Origin: Paguma larvata
Lineage: Eukaryota > Chordata > Mammalia > Carnivora > Viverridae
Assembly: GCA_030068075.1 (NCBI GenBank)
Contig: CM057826.1
Span: forward strand, 72,823,312-72,887,311
Direction: 5' to 3'
DNA length: 64,000 nucleotides
In this document: positions 54,736 to 64,000 of the stretch, piece by piece
Layout: every line of letters starts with the position of its first letter
How positions within the stretch are numbered: the first letter of the stretch is position 1
The notes under the pieces: generated by a model
The model's database searches: none
Seen by the model: only the letters and a program-made list of their open reading frames with translations
What the model was told of the DNA's origin: nothing
Made by a program: the position numbers and the translations under genes

Positions 54736-55946
54736 AATGCAAATTAAAAGTGAGAGGCTTAGTTTTTCATCTTGAAAATGAGAGGAAGGACTTCACTCTC
54801 CTCCCTTTTCTTAGAGCATTTACTTGAAAAACCTGTAATTTTAAGTTTTTCACTGTCTTCTGGAAATGTATATTTATTTTTCAGAAGCAAAATAAATATT
54901 TTGTCACCTTAATAGACCAGAAACAGATTTCTCATGGACCTGAGAATTATCTCTTTAGAATGTAAACATTTAAGAAAGATAGCACCTCTTAGTCTCTGTA
55001 GGAATATTTTTTTCTTTGTTCATTCTTACCCTACATACGCTACCCTCAACGTATTTTCTTATGAATTGTGTTTGCTCCAAGAGTACTTATTTAAATAGTA
55101 ATCACTGAACTCTGTTCAAATTAATTTTGATTCAAATCACTCTGTTTTACTTTTACCTTACTTGTACTAATTTATCATTATTCTGTGGTTGCACATTTTA
55201 TTTCATTCCACATTCCTACCCTAAGTATTCAAGTTTAGTTGCCTGAAAGTGAATCCCCACCTGGTTAACAGTACTCACAAGGTAATTTCAGTGCCTAAAA
55301 CTCTTTGCTTTCCAGTATTTAATTATGCTTATTGCCAGTGCTCATCATGTATTATTTTATTTTCTAACCCCAAAGATGAGGCTTTTGTGTGTTATATTCT
55401 GTTGAAAAAGATGTCAAATTTAAGACTAATATGTCCACAGATTGGTTCTGGTCAAGCTGATGTTGCCAAAAAACCAAGCACGTAGGCAAGCAACCAACCC
55501 AAATATCGTCGTCAGCAGAAATTAGGGTTTGAATCCTGGAAAGGTCATTGATTAAAATCCGTTTCTCAGGGAGGCATGAGATCAAACTGTATCCTGAGGA
55601 AGGGCTTAGGGAGGATTAGCAAACCCTTCAGGGCTGGAGCTTGGAGATCGGGCTGGTAATGCAAAGAACTGAGATTGTTCTAAAGATATTTCTAGCTATT
55701 GGTGAGAAAGATTCTTAAGAGTAAATGGTTCCTTTTTGATCCATGGACAATTTAGATTTTTCCTCATTAGTTTTATTCAGAGTTAGATTCTTGGGAAAAT
55801 CTTATGAATTATATTCTTCCTGAATCCCCTTGATAGAGATGAAAGCAATTCCTGCGGGATCAGGAAGGTCAAGTCCCTGTGATTAGTCGGTTCAGAAGAT
55901 TAAGACGATCCATCAATGCCCCAGTTACCTCAAGGTGCTAGGTAGA
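54736..55946. other. No gene recognised
   Basis: AT-rich DNA without a confident repeat. The opposite-strand open frames at 55249-55485 and 55364-55585 have no recognised domain. Confidence 0.45.
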
Positions 55947-55959
55947 ACTGGGAGCATTT

Positions 55960-56143
55960 CTCTAAAATTTATTTTGAGAGATAGAGAGTGAGCAGGAAGG
56001 GAGGGAGAAAGTGAGTATCCAAAGCAGGCTCTGTGCTGTCAGCACAAAGTCAGATATGGGGCTTGATCTCACGAACTGTGAGATCATGATCTGAGCTGAG
56101 ATTAGAGCCAGACCCTTAACCAACTGAGCAACTCAGGCACCCC
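55960..56143 (-). mobile_element. Felid SINE, antisense, at the L1 3' edge
   Basis: Short reversed tail, GA block, GGCTCTGTGCTGTCAGCACA, GAGATCATGATCTGAGCTGA and a reversed head CAACTCAGGCACCCC. It sits between the candidate left target duplication of the U6/L1 unit and the L1 3'UTR, so it probably entered the L1's A-tail region. Confidence 0.9.
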
Positions 56144-56397
56144 TTCTCTTTACAAGTTTATACCTTTAAACCCTATCAGTCTTATCTCCCCAGCCACCAT
56201 GTTCTGGTAATCGCCTTTTTATTCTTAAATTTTTAAAGGTTTGATATGTTTTTTTTTTTTTTTTTGGATTCCATATACAAGTTATATCACACAGTACTTA
56301 TCTTTCTTTGTCTGACTTATCTTGCTTAGCATAATATACTCAAGGCCCATTCCTGTTGTGGCAAATGGCAAGAGTAATCCATTGTGTGTGTGTGTGT

Positions 56398-56431
<34 letters not shown>

Positions 56432-57640
56432 ATGTTTTTGATCCATTAATGGGTTATTTCCATATCTCAGCTATTGTGAATAATGCGTTAAACATGGAGT
56501 GGTATATCTCTTAGAAATATGGTTTTCATTTTCTTTGGATGTACATTCAGGAGTGGAATTACCAGATCATAGGGTAGACATATCATCTACCATATGGTTT
56601 GAAGAACATGCTTATGGTTTTCCGTTGTGTTCAGATCAACTTACATCCCTATCAATACTGTAAAAGGGTTGCTGTTTACCATGTCCTTGCTGATACTATT
56701 CTAGACTTATTGATGAGAGATACTCTAACTGGCGTGAAGTGAAAATCTCATTGTGGTTTTGATATGCATTTCCCTGATGATTAGTAATGTCGAACATCTG
56801 TTCATGAGCCTGTTGGCCTTTTTGTATGCCCTTGTTCTTTGGCCAATTTTAAATGAGATTTTTAAAGTTACTATTAAGTTCTGTGAGTTTGCCATATATT
56901 TTGGGCATTGACCCCCTAATCCAGTATATTGTTTGTGACATTTTTCTTTTATTCTGTACGTTGTCTTTTCATTTTAATTGTTTCTTTTGCTGTTTGATGG
57001 TTTCGAGTTTCATGTATTCCCTTTCATTGATTTTTGCTTTTGTTGTTTGTACTTTTGGTGTCATGTCCCCAAAATATTTGCCAAGACCAATATTGATGAG
57101 CTTGTTTCTTATGTTTTCTCCTAGGAGTTGATGGTATCGATTCTTATGTTTATGATTTTGATCCATTTCAAGTTAATTTTTGTGAGTGGTGTGAGATAGA
57201 GGTCCAGTTTCATTGTTCCACCCGTGTTTCTCTGGTTTTCTCAGCAACATTTGTTGAAGAGACTATCCTCTCTTCATTGGCTGCTTTAACAAATAGTAGT
57301 TGACCATATATGCTAGAATTTAATCCTGGGCTTTCTAGTCTGTTCCATTAAACAATGTGTCTGTTTTTGTGAAATCACCTTACTGTTTTTATTACTAGGA
57401 CTTTGAAATATAATTTGAAATCAGAAAGTGTGATGCCTTCAGCTTTGTTCTTTTCTCATAGGATTGTATCGACTCCTCAGGGTCTTCTGGGGTCCCACAC
57501 ACACTTAAGAATTCTTTCTTCCATTTCTGTGAGGAATATCTTTGACATTTTGATGGATATTGTGTTAAATCTGAAGATCACTTTGGGTAGTATGGCCATT
57601 TTTACAATATTAATTCTTCTTATCCATGAACAAGGGATGT
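56144..57640 (-). mobile_element. L1 3' part (3'UTR and ORF2 C-terminal half) of a U6/L1 chimera
   Basis: Reversed L1 text of a mid-age L1M/L1MA type: TTGCTTAGCATAATATACTC, CCATTAATGGGTTATTTCCA, GATATGCATTTCCCTGATGA, CAAAATATTTGCCAAGACCA and TTTGGGTAGTATGGCCATTT. It runs to CCATGAACAAGGGATGT (57626-57640 region), where the normal L1 text stops. The next base begins a reversed U6 snRNA. Multiple frame breaks show that it no longer codes. Confidence 0.9.
56383..56431 (+). repeat. (TG)n microsatellite
   Basis: About 24 dinucleotide units with two CG-containing interruptions, lying within the L1 3'UTR at the TATATA-type site. Confidence 0.95.
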
Positions 57641-57740
57641 AAAAGTATGGAATTCTTCACAAATTTGTATGTCATTCTCAGGGAAAATGCTAATCTCTCT
57701 GAATCACTCCAGTTTTGTGTACATGCTGCCAACCAAGCAC
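57641..57740 (-). pseudogene. U6 snRNA pseudogene fused to L1
   Basis: U6 is the spliceosomal small nuclear RNA. The minus strand starts GTGCTTGGTTGGCAGCATGT (functional U6 starts GTGCTCGCTTCGGCAGCA). It keeps GATTAGCAT, AATGACATACAAATTTGTGA and ends GAATTCCATACTTTT (functional GCGTTCCATATTTTT). It is full-length at both ends, about 100 nt against about 107, with small deletions in the middle and loss of the CpGs. Its 3' U-run touches L1 sequence directly with no spacer. No U6 promoter elements were sought or seen upstream, and the copy is too diverged to be functional. Confidence 0.92.
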
Positions 57741-57883
57741 TGGGATCTTTTATAGAGGCAGATTTCTTATAGCATGCCCAATAATGGAGGCCTTAACATT
57801 TAGAGCAGTCATTAGTCCATAAGGAATCTTTACCTGAATTTAACAAAGCTCACAGACAAGGTCCAAAGCCAAGATGTCTTGTT

Positions 57884-57921
57884 CTGCATGTGGAATATGA
57901 GCTGCATGTGGAATATGAGCT
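57884..57921 (+). repeat. Two-copy 18-bp tandem repeat
   Basis: CTGCATGTGGAATATGAG occurs at 57884-57901 and again at 57902-57919, identical. Confidence 0.95.
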
Positions 57922-58319
57922 GGGTTTTACCTTCATTTAACCATTGTTTCCAGATAGGTTAGTAGAGTCCACAATCTAAAAAACTCAGTGTATAATCTCT
58001 GCTAATTCTTCTATTTTTATTTAACTTCATGCCAATTAGAAGAGGTTGGCAATATAATTTACAGAATAGGAGATAGATAAACTCTTGTGGTATTATTTCA
58101 GAATCTTGCCTGGCTTAAAACTCATGGCTGGTGTGCAAAAAGAAAAATAATTCATAGGAAAGTTATATCCTTTGTTGTAATCTGCACACTTTTAAAAGCA
58201 ATAAAAATAGACTGTTATGAAATAGGACAAGTGGAAGCTCTAAGTGAGAAATATTTAGGCTCTTGTACATTTCTTACATACCTGCTTAATAATTACTATG
58301 TAAATTGGACTTATGTGTA
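57922..58319. other. No recognised feature
   Basis: AT-rich. The plus-strand open frame at 58087-58431 (114 codons) has no domain that I recognise and partly overlaps an L2-like end. Confidence 0.4.
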
Positions 58320-58430
58320 TATTTTTTGCTTATTCCCAAATAGTCTCCTTAAAGACAAGGAGAAATTTTTCATATTTGAATTCCAAGCAAGGAGCACAGT
58401 GCCACATAGTTCGCATTTAATGAATACATA
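58320..58430 (+). mobile_element. L2 3' end fragment
   Basis: AGTCTCCTTAAAGACAAGGA, AATTCCAAGCAAGGAGCACA and GTGCCACATAGTTCGCATTT, then AATGAATAC, follow the L2 3' order. Confidence 0.5.
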
Positions 58431-58752
58431 ATAGTCATTTTTCACTATTTTACTTCCTTAAGGATTACTAGTGGAAAGGATCTGAGGTATAAATTTTGAA
58501 ATAGCAACATGTAGATTCTTTTTAATGAGACAAACACAGAAGGACTGTTTTCTATACTCATCCATTTCTTTTTAAGACTACGAAAGCTTGGCAGTACACT
58601 TTTATAAAAATTACACCTTACAATACTGTTAATAAATATTATAACTAATAGTTAAATTTTTAATGCCAAGTCTCTATCTTTATTTTTTTTCTATTTTATT
58701 CCCAGACTTTGATGAGGCAGTAATGTGAAGCCCTATGTCAGTCTTTATTAAT
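58431..58752. other. No recognised feature
   Basis: AT-rich sequence. Confidence 0.4.
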
Positions 58753-59096
58753 TATGGTTCATACTTGAACAATATGCAGGTTAGGGGAATTGAGGCCCTG
58801 TGCAGTGGAAAAATCTATGTATAACTTTTGACTCCTCAAAAAGTTAACTATGAATGGCCTACTGTTGACCAGAAGATTTACCGGTAACAAATAGTTGATT
58901 AACATGTATTTTTTTTTGTGTTATATGCATTGCATACCATATTCTTACAATAAGATAAGTCAGAGAACATAAAATATTATTAAGAAAATCTCATAGAAGA
59001 GAAGATACATTTCATAGCACTGCATTGCATAAAAAACAATCTGGATTTAAGTGGACCCATGAAGTTCACACCCATGTTGTTCAAGGATAAACCATA
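58753..59096. mobile_element. Tigger-like miniature DNA transposon
   Basis: Flanked by TA at 58753-58754 and 59095-59096. The left end TGGTTCATACTTGAACAATA and the right end, reversed, TGGTTTATCCTTGAACAACA are inverted repeats. Internal blocks ACTCCTCAAAAAGTTAACTA, TGGCCTACTGTTGACCAGAA and AGTGGACCCATGAAGTTCAC match a pogo/Tigger-type non-autonomous element. About 344 bp, with no transposase. Confidence 0.75.
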
Positions 59097-61372
59097 TAGG
59101 ATATTAAGGGGCTACTTTATAACTCTAAGCTCAGAATTGTATTTCTTTAAGTTAGAAATATATGAGAATGATTTTGACTTGCATTTGAGTTGCATTTGTT
59201 CAACATGTACACATATGCAACATTATAATTATTGTATTAATATTCATTAAATAGACACTGATAACATAGCTCTGTGATAAAATATAATAACTTGACTAAT
59301 TGTAACTTGGCTTTAATATAGAAAAATGGATTTGAATTCAAAATTGCCTAGAAGTAAACATTGGAAGAAACAACAGACTACATTCAAAGTATGATTATAT
59401 TTATTCCATGATTTAACATACTTGCAATTCATCCAGTGTTGCATTTACTGTTTACATAATGCATGTGGTGTTCGGTGTTCATTTGTTGTCCTTCTGATCT
59501 CATGAAAAATATTATGTGAAGGACCTTATAGAATTTTTATTTTTAAACAACAGTATAGTAAAAATAGACTTTAAAACATTTTTTCTTACTCTATCCCAGA
59601 AGTACCACGATCTCAAGGCAACGATTTGTAGTAACCCAAACAAATAAAGTTCTTTCTTCCTCTTCCATCTAGGTTTAGTGCCTACAATAGGAGGGCCCCT
59701 TTTGTGGCATTGTCACTGAAAGTTACCAGGTTTAGATATTTTCCACGTGCAAGAAACCTTCATTGTTGGTGATAAAGAATCAAGTAGAAAATTGGAGGTT
59801 TGGATAAGGAACTCTCTCTGCTGACTTAGTACAAGTGAACAAGTCTTTGTTCAAGGACTGAAATAAATTCCTTATATCACTTTTAAAGAAATGCTTATAG
59901 TGCAAATAGGTCATTCACGATTCCTCAAACATGAGCTTTGCAAAATGAGAAAGGAAATGATCTATATTTAAATCTAAAAAGAACTCATGATGAAATGATG
60001 CTAACTATGGAGCTTATAATGTTTTATATCATTTATAGAGAAAAATAAAAAGCTGTCCCTGACTTACTGTGGTAATTAGTGCTTCTTTGATGGTAGCATG
60101 AAATGTTCTAATGGTAATGTTGTGTGAAGTCTTTTTTTTTTTCAACTGCTGAAATTACTTTCGATGTTGTCACTAAAAATAGTGAGATATATAGGTGTGT
60201 CAGGCATTCAAGGTGCAGTCATTAGGCCTATGCCTGCCTGAAACAGGCTTTCCTTTGAGGTTCAGATTAAAGGCCTGATTTTGTAGCTTCATCCCTCTCA
60301 CTAAAGAAAGGTCATTGACTGCTATTCATCCAGTTGCTTTTATGCAGGTGACAGAGTGTCCAAAAAAAAGAAGGTCAGGATGGAGGAATGAGGGCGCAAT
60401 TAGGGAGATACTTGAATGTTTTTGTTTATTTTACCTTACTTTTATCTCTTAACAAAGATTAATCGAAGTGTACTAAATTTGAAGACTGGATTCATCCTTT
60501 TAAGCTTTTAAAAAGCAAGAGAATTCTCAATTCTATTTTTATATATATGTGAAAAAAGACCAATGCCAGAGAAGAACAAACAAAGCAAGATAAAAGATAA
60601 GAGGAAAGGAAAGAGAAATTAGGGAGTGAAAAGTCTTCTTCAAGCTTCTGTATTGTCAGAGACGATGAGGTTCTTTCTGTTCTTTTTCATCTCAGTTGAT
60701 CTGTTATCTTCTTTCTTTTGCTGTCCCTCTTCATTCTTGTCATTGCTCATTTCTGTCTTCTCAGCTGCCTTTCTAAACTTTCATCATTACAAAAGCCCTC
60801 ATGTTACACTTTACAATTATCATCCTAATAATGACTTCTAGAACCTTCCCTTTATTTCTGTTTCCATTGGATGGTTAAGGCTAATGTAGCTGTGGACACC
60901 ATCACCTTTCTAAATCTGGGCATGACAGCCTCCCCTTCCCCAAGAGAAAGAGTTTCCTAGAGTTATTGTCTGAGAACAAATATTGAAGTAGAGCTAAATG
61001 TCACACGATTATGTCTAGTTAGCTAATCTATTTCTGGAAACACATTATCTTTTAAAACTTTGCTATAATCCCAGATTATTCAGGTGTAGAAAGTAGTCCT
61101 GATTTTGAAATAAAGTCTGAGATTGCTTGCAGTTAGGAACCATAAGAGTAAGTTCATGAAAATAGAACTGGTTTTAAAAGGAGAACATTTTATTCACTCA
61201 GTAAGGAGAGTTCTAATTGTTCACCTGACTATTTTCACATTCTGAGAAGACAGGATGAGAACATTCGTAAGCCTAATTTAGAGTTAGTGTGGGACCACGG
61301 GACTGAGCTCTGGCAAATGGGAATGTGAGAGGAAGGGATGAATTACATGTCTAGTTTGAAGCATTAAGAGTT
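59097..61372. other. No gene recognised
   Basis: AT-rich single-copy-looking DNA with a purine-rich patch at about 60550-60625. Open frames are short and without recognised domains. Confidence 0.45.
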
Positions 61373-61381
61373 AGTGTGTTT

Positions 61382-61580
61382 TGAGGCACCTGGGTGGCAC
61401 AGTAGTTGAGCATTCAACTTCAGCTCAAGTCATGATCTCACAGTTAGTGGGTTCGAGCCCCACAGCTTCGGGCTCTGTGCTGACAGCTCAGAGCATGGAA
61501 CCTGCTTTGGATTCTATGTCTCCCTGTCTCTGTGCCCCTACCCCTTGCGCTCATTCTCACTCTGTCAAAAATAAATACAA
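61382..61580 (+). mobile_element. Felid SINE, sense
   Basis: Head GAGGCACCTGGGTGGCACAG, B-box area GGGTTCGAGCCCC, a short AAATAAATAC tail. Candidate duplication AGTGTGTTT at 61373-61381 and 61581-61589. Confidence 0.94.
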
Positions 61581-61589
61581 AGTGTGTTT

Positions 61590-61864
61590 CTTCCTCTCTT
61601 TCTTCTCTCTCTGGCCCTGCCTTGGCAATTCTAGAAATCCTGGAAAGCAGACATCAGGAAATGGAGGGAAATCGCTGACTACCTACATTGAGAAATTTTT
61701 ATAGTACTAAGTCCCTGATATTCGAGGACTTGTTACTATAGCAAATGCTACCTGATTCTGACAATTACAATTAATACAGTATTCTGGCACATACTGTCCA
61801 TTAAGTGATAATTACCATTATTATTATAGTATTATGTTAACCTATTGGGAGATGAATATTCTTT
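61590..61864. other. No recognised feature
   Basis: Short single-copy-looking stretch between two SINEs. Confidence 0.4.
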
Positions 61865-61875
61865 AATTGATAATG

Positions 61876-62109
61876 AGGGGCACCTGGGTGACTCAGTCAG
61901 TAAAGCATTCAACTTTTGATTTTAGCTCAGGTCACAATCTCACAGTTCTTGAGATCAAGTCCCATGTCGGGCTCTGTGCTGACAGCACAGAACCTGCTTA
62001 GGATTCTCTCTCTCCCTCTCTCTCTGCCCCTCCCCTCCTCATGTGTGCTCACTCTCGCTCTCAAACAAACAAACAAACAAACACAAACAAAACTACACAC
62101 ATTTAAGAA
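61876..62109 (+). mobile_element. Felid SINE, sense, with (CAAA)n tail
   Basis: Head GGGGCACCTGGGTGACTCAG. The tail has a CAAA repeat (about 62063-62090). Perfect flanking duplication AATTGATAATG at 61865-61875 and 62110-62120. Confidence 0.96.
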
Positions 62110-62120
62110 AATTGATAATG

Positions 62121-62504
62121 TTCCTGAAAATGAAATGAAGACATAATAGCCAAATAGGGAAGATGCAGTTAAATCTTTTGGTTTACTGTGTGGTATATTT
62201 TAGGATGAGCAAAGGAATCATTTTTATAAGTATATTGTGTCTTTTTATTTATGTAATCTCACATACGCAGCAATAACTATAGTACAATTTTCTGAACTAC
62301 AACCTAAAGAGTTAAAAAACTGATTTTAGAAGAATAGGGAGAGAAGAAACAAGGAGAAATAGAAGAAAAAAGAAAAAAAAGATAAACAATTGTGTAATTA
62401 CCTCCCTCAATAGACTACTGTAGCACGTGTATATTTTCAAAACTACTAAGGAAACGGAAATCACTGAATATATACATGGCTCAAATAATAAAGCAGCTCA
62501 GTAG
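62121..62504. other. No recognised feature
   Basis: AT-rich with a purine-rich patch at about 62330-62385. Confidence 0.45.
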
Positions 62505-63390
62505 TGTGTATATATACCACATCTTCTTTATCCCCTTCATCAGCTGATGGACATCTGGGCTGTCTCCACAGTTTGGCTATTGTTGATAATGCTGCTAAAA
62601 TCACCAGGGTTCATGTGCCCCTTCAAATCTCTATTTTTGTATCCTTTGGATATATAGTTCGTGAAATTGCTGGGTCTTAGGGTAGTTCTATTTTTAACTT
62701 TTTAAGGAACCTTCATACTGTTTTAGAGTGACTGTACCACTTTGCATTCTTTCCAACAGTGTAGGAGGGTTCCCCTTTATCCACATCCTTGCCAACATCT
62801 GTTATTTCCTGTACTGTTAATTTTAGTCATTCTGACAAGTGTAAGGTAGTATCTCATTGTGGTTTTTATGTGTACTTTCCTGATGATGAGGGACGTTGAG
62901 CATCTTTTCATGTGTCTGTTAGCCAGCTGAATGTCTTTGGGAAAATGTCTCTTCATGTCTTCTGTTCATTTTTTAAAAATTATTTTTATGTTTTATATTT
63001 GAGAGACAGAGATAATGAGAGAAAGTGAGAGAGAGAGAACATGAGCAGAGGATGGGGCAGAGAGATGGAGACAGAATCTGAAGCAAGCTCCAGGCTCTGA
63101 GCTGTCAGCACAGAGCCTGATGGGGGGTTCAAACTCATGAGCAGTGAGATCATGGGCCGAAGTAGGATGCGTAACCAACTGAGCCATCCAGGTACCCCAT
63201 CTTCTGCCCATTTCTTAACTGGATTAGTTTTGGGGTGTTGAATTTGATAAGTTCTTTATAGATTTTGCATACTAGTCCTTTATCAGATATGTCATTTGCA
63301 AATATCTTCTCCCATTCTGTAGCCTGCCTTTTAGTCTTGTTTGCTTCACTGTACAGAAGGTTTTTATCTTGATGAAGTCTCAGTAAAGTG
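62505..63390 (-). mobile_element. L1 3' part (ORF2 C-terminus), antisense
   Basis: Reversed L1 text from TATATATACCACATCTTCTT through GCTGATGGACATCTGGGCTG, TTCATGTGCCCCTTCAAATC, TCTCATTGTGGTTTTTATGT and AAATATCTTCTCCCATTCTG to TTTTTATCTTGATGAAGTCT. 5'-truncated and split by a SINE. Confidence 0.9.
62972..63200 (-). mobile_element. Felid SINE, antisense, inside the L1
   Basis: Reversed tail, GA-rich block, GGCTCTGAGCTGTCAGCACA and head GAGCCATCCAGGTACCCC. Flanked by CTTCTGTTCATTT (62959-62971) and CTTCTGCCCATTT (63201-63213), two differences. Confidence 0.95.
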
Positions 63391-63409
63391 CACTATATGC
63401 AAAGTTAAT

Positions 63410-63840
63410 AAATAATAGATTGGGGGAAGATACTTGCAAGTCTAAGATCAACTAAAAATCAGTGCCTGGAATATGAGAAATTGTTAAAATAGCAATTCCA
63501 ATGCAAATACATGTGAAATATATGAGAAGGCATTTTCAAAAGATTAAAGTAAAAAGAACTACTAAGCACAAATAAGGGGAAGTCATAGAATTAGTAGTAA
63601 TCTTAAAATATCACTTTAAAACCATTAGAATGGTTGATATTAGAGTGATAAATAATGCTAATAATGCAGCAATTTGATAGTAAATTTCATGTACATCATG
63701 GAGTATAGATTGTCATAGACATTTGGACAGTAATGTGGTACCACGGAGTCAGTTGATGTACACATATACACCATGATACAGCAATTCTCGTATGGGGTAT
63801 AAAATCGCAAACATCCTCCCATAAAGTCAGAAGGAGAAAT
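63410..63840 (+). mobile_element. Very old L1 fragment, sense
   Basis: GGGGGAAGATACTTGCAAGT, TTTAAAACCATTAGAATGGT, GACATTTGGACAGTAATGTG and ATGATACAGCAATTCTCGTA, then GGGGTATAAA, follow the ORF2 3' part of an L1 in much-decayed form. Confidence 0.6.
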
Positions 63841-64000
63841 ACCATGTGTTCTTTTAGGAAGACTTGGTTGGGGACTAAAATGAAGTAAGGGAGCAGGTCA
63901 GGTGGAAAACTTGAGGCACCTACTTTCAAGGTCATATACGACATGAGCACAGGGTAGTGTACTTGCTCCGAGAGTGAGAGCCTCCTTAAAATTTTTTAAC
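63841..64000. other. No recognised feature at the window end
   Basis: Nothing recognised in the last 160 bases. Confidence 0.4.

Noticed and set aside
62505..63840. Single inverted L1 made of the minus and plus pieces
   Set aside because: The minus piece reaches the L1 3' region by itself, and the plus piece is far more decayed, so they look like copies of different age.
1..64000. CRISPR array, phage, plasmid or bacterial operon
   Set aside because: No regularly spaced repeats with unique spacers, no dense gene packing, and the repeat content is clearly mammalian.

Overview
The window reads as felid (cat-family) nuclear DNA that is intergenic or deep intronic. The main evidence is 27 copies of a tRNA-derived carnivore SINE. 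Its head reads GGGGCGCCTGGGTGGCTCAG, and the body carries CTGTGCTGACAGCTCAGAGC and CAGATTCTGTGTCTCCCTC, which is the felid (SINEC_Fc-like) form rather than the dog form. Mammal-wide repeats (L1, L2, MIR, MER5-type hAT, MLT1-type LTR, a Tigger-like element) fill much of the rest. I found no protein-coding exon, no intact gene, and nothing resembling a bacterial or viral gene system. Every long open frame I could explain lies in a SINE, an L1 or simple sequence. Family names come from pattern recognition and were not checked by a search.

Layout. 1-9.8 kb: AT-rich DNA with a 216-nt pure pyrimidine tract (2330-2545), five SINEs or SINE fragments and an old L1 3' part (4100-5760). 9.8-18 kb: LTR-like remnants, a MIR split by a SINE, and three antisense SINEs. 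18.2-19 kb: two L1 fragments facing each other. 19-30.5 kb: scattered SINEs, MER5A, MIR and simple repeats. 30.5-36 kb: a carnivore L1 on the minus strand with both ends preserved, a large deletion in ORF2 and three SINEs inserted into it. 36-50 kb: an MLT1 LTR, an L2 split by an LTR-like element, more L2/MIR/SINE/L1 pieces, and a second LTR-like element. 50.7-53 kb: the 5' half only of an older L1 (or HAL1-like) element. 55.9-57.7 kb: an L1 joined directly to a full-length U6 snRNA copy in the same orientation. 58.7-59.1 kb: a Tigger-like miniature DNA transposon. 61-64 kb: SINEs and two more L1 pieces.

The genes do not work together in any system here; the content is a layered record of retrotransposition. 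The insertion order can be read at several points: L1, then SINE, then SINE at 33.3-33.8 kb; MIR, then SINE at 11.3 kb; MER5A, then SINE at 6.5 kb; L2, then LTR at 37.9 kb; L1, then SINE at 63 kb. The most interesting single object is the U6/L1 chimera at 55,960-57,740. Its structure fits template switching by the L1 reverse transcriptase, and a candidate target-site duplication encloses the whole unit.
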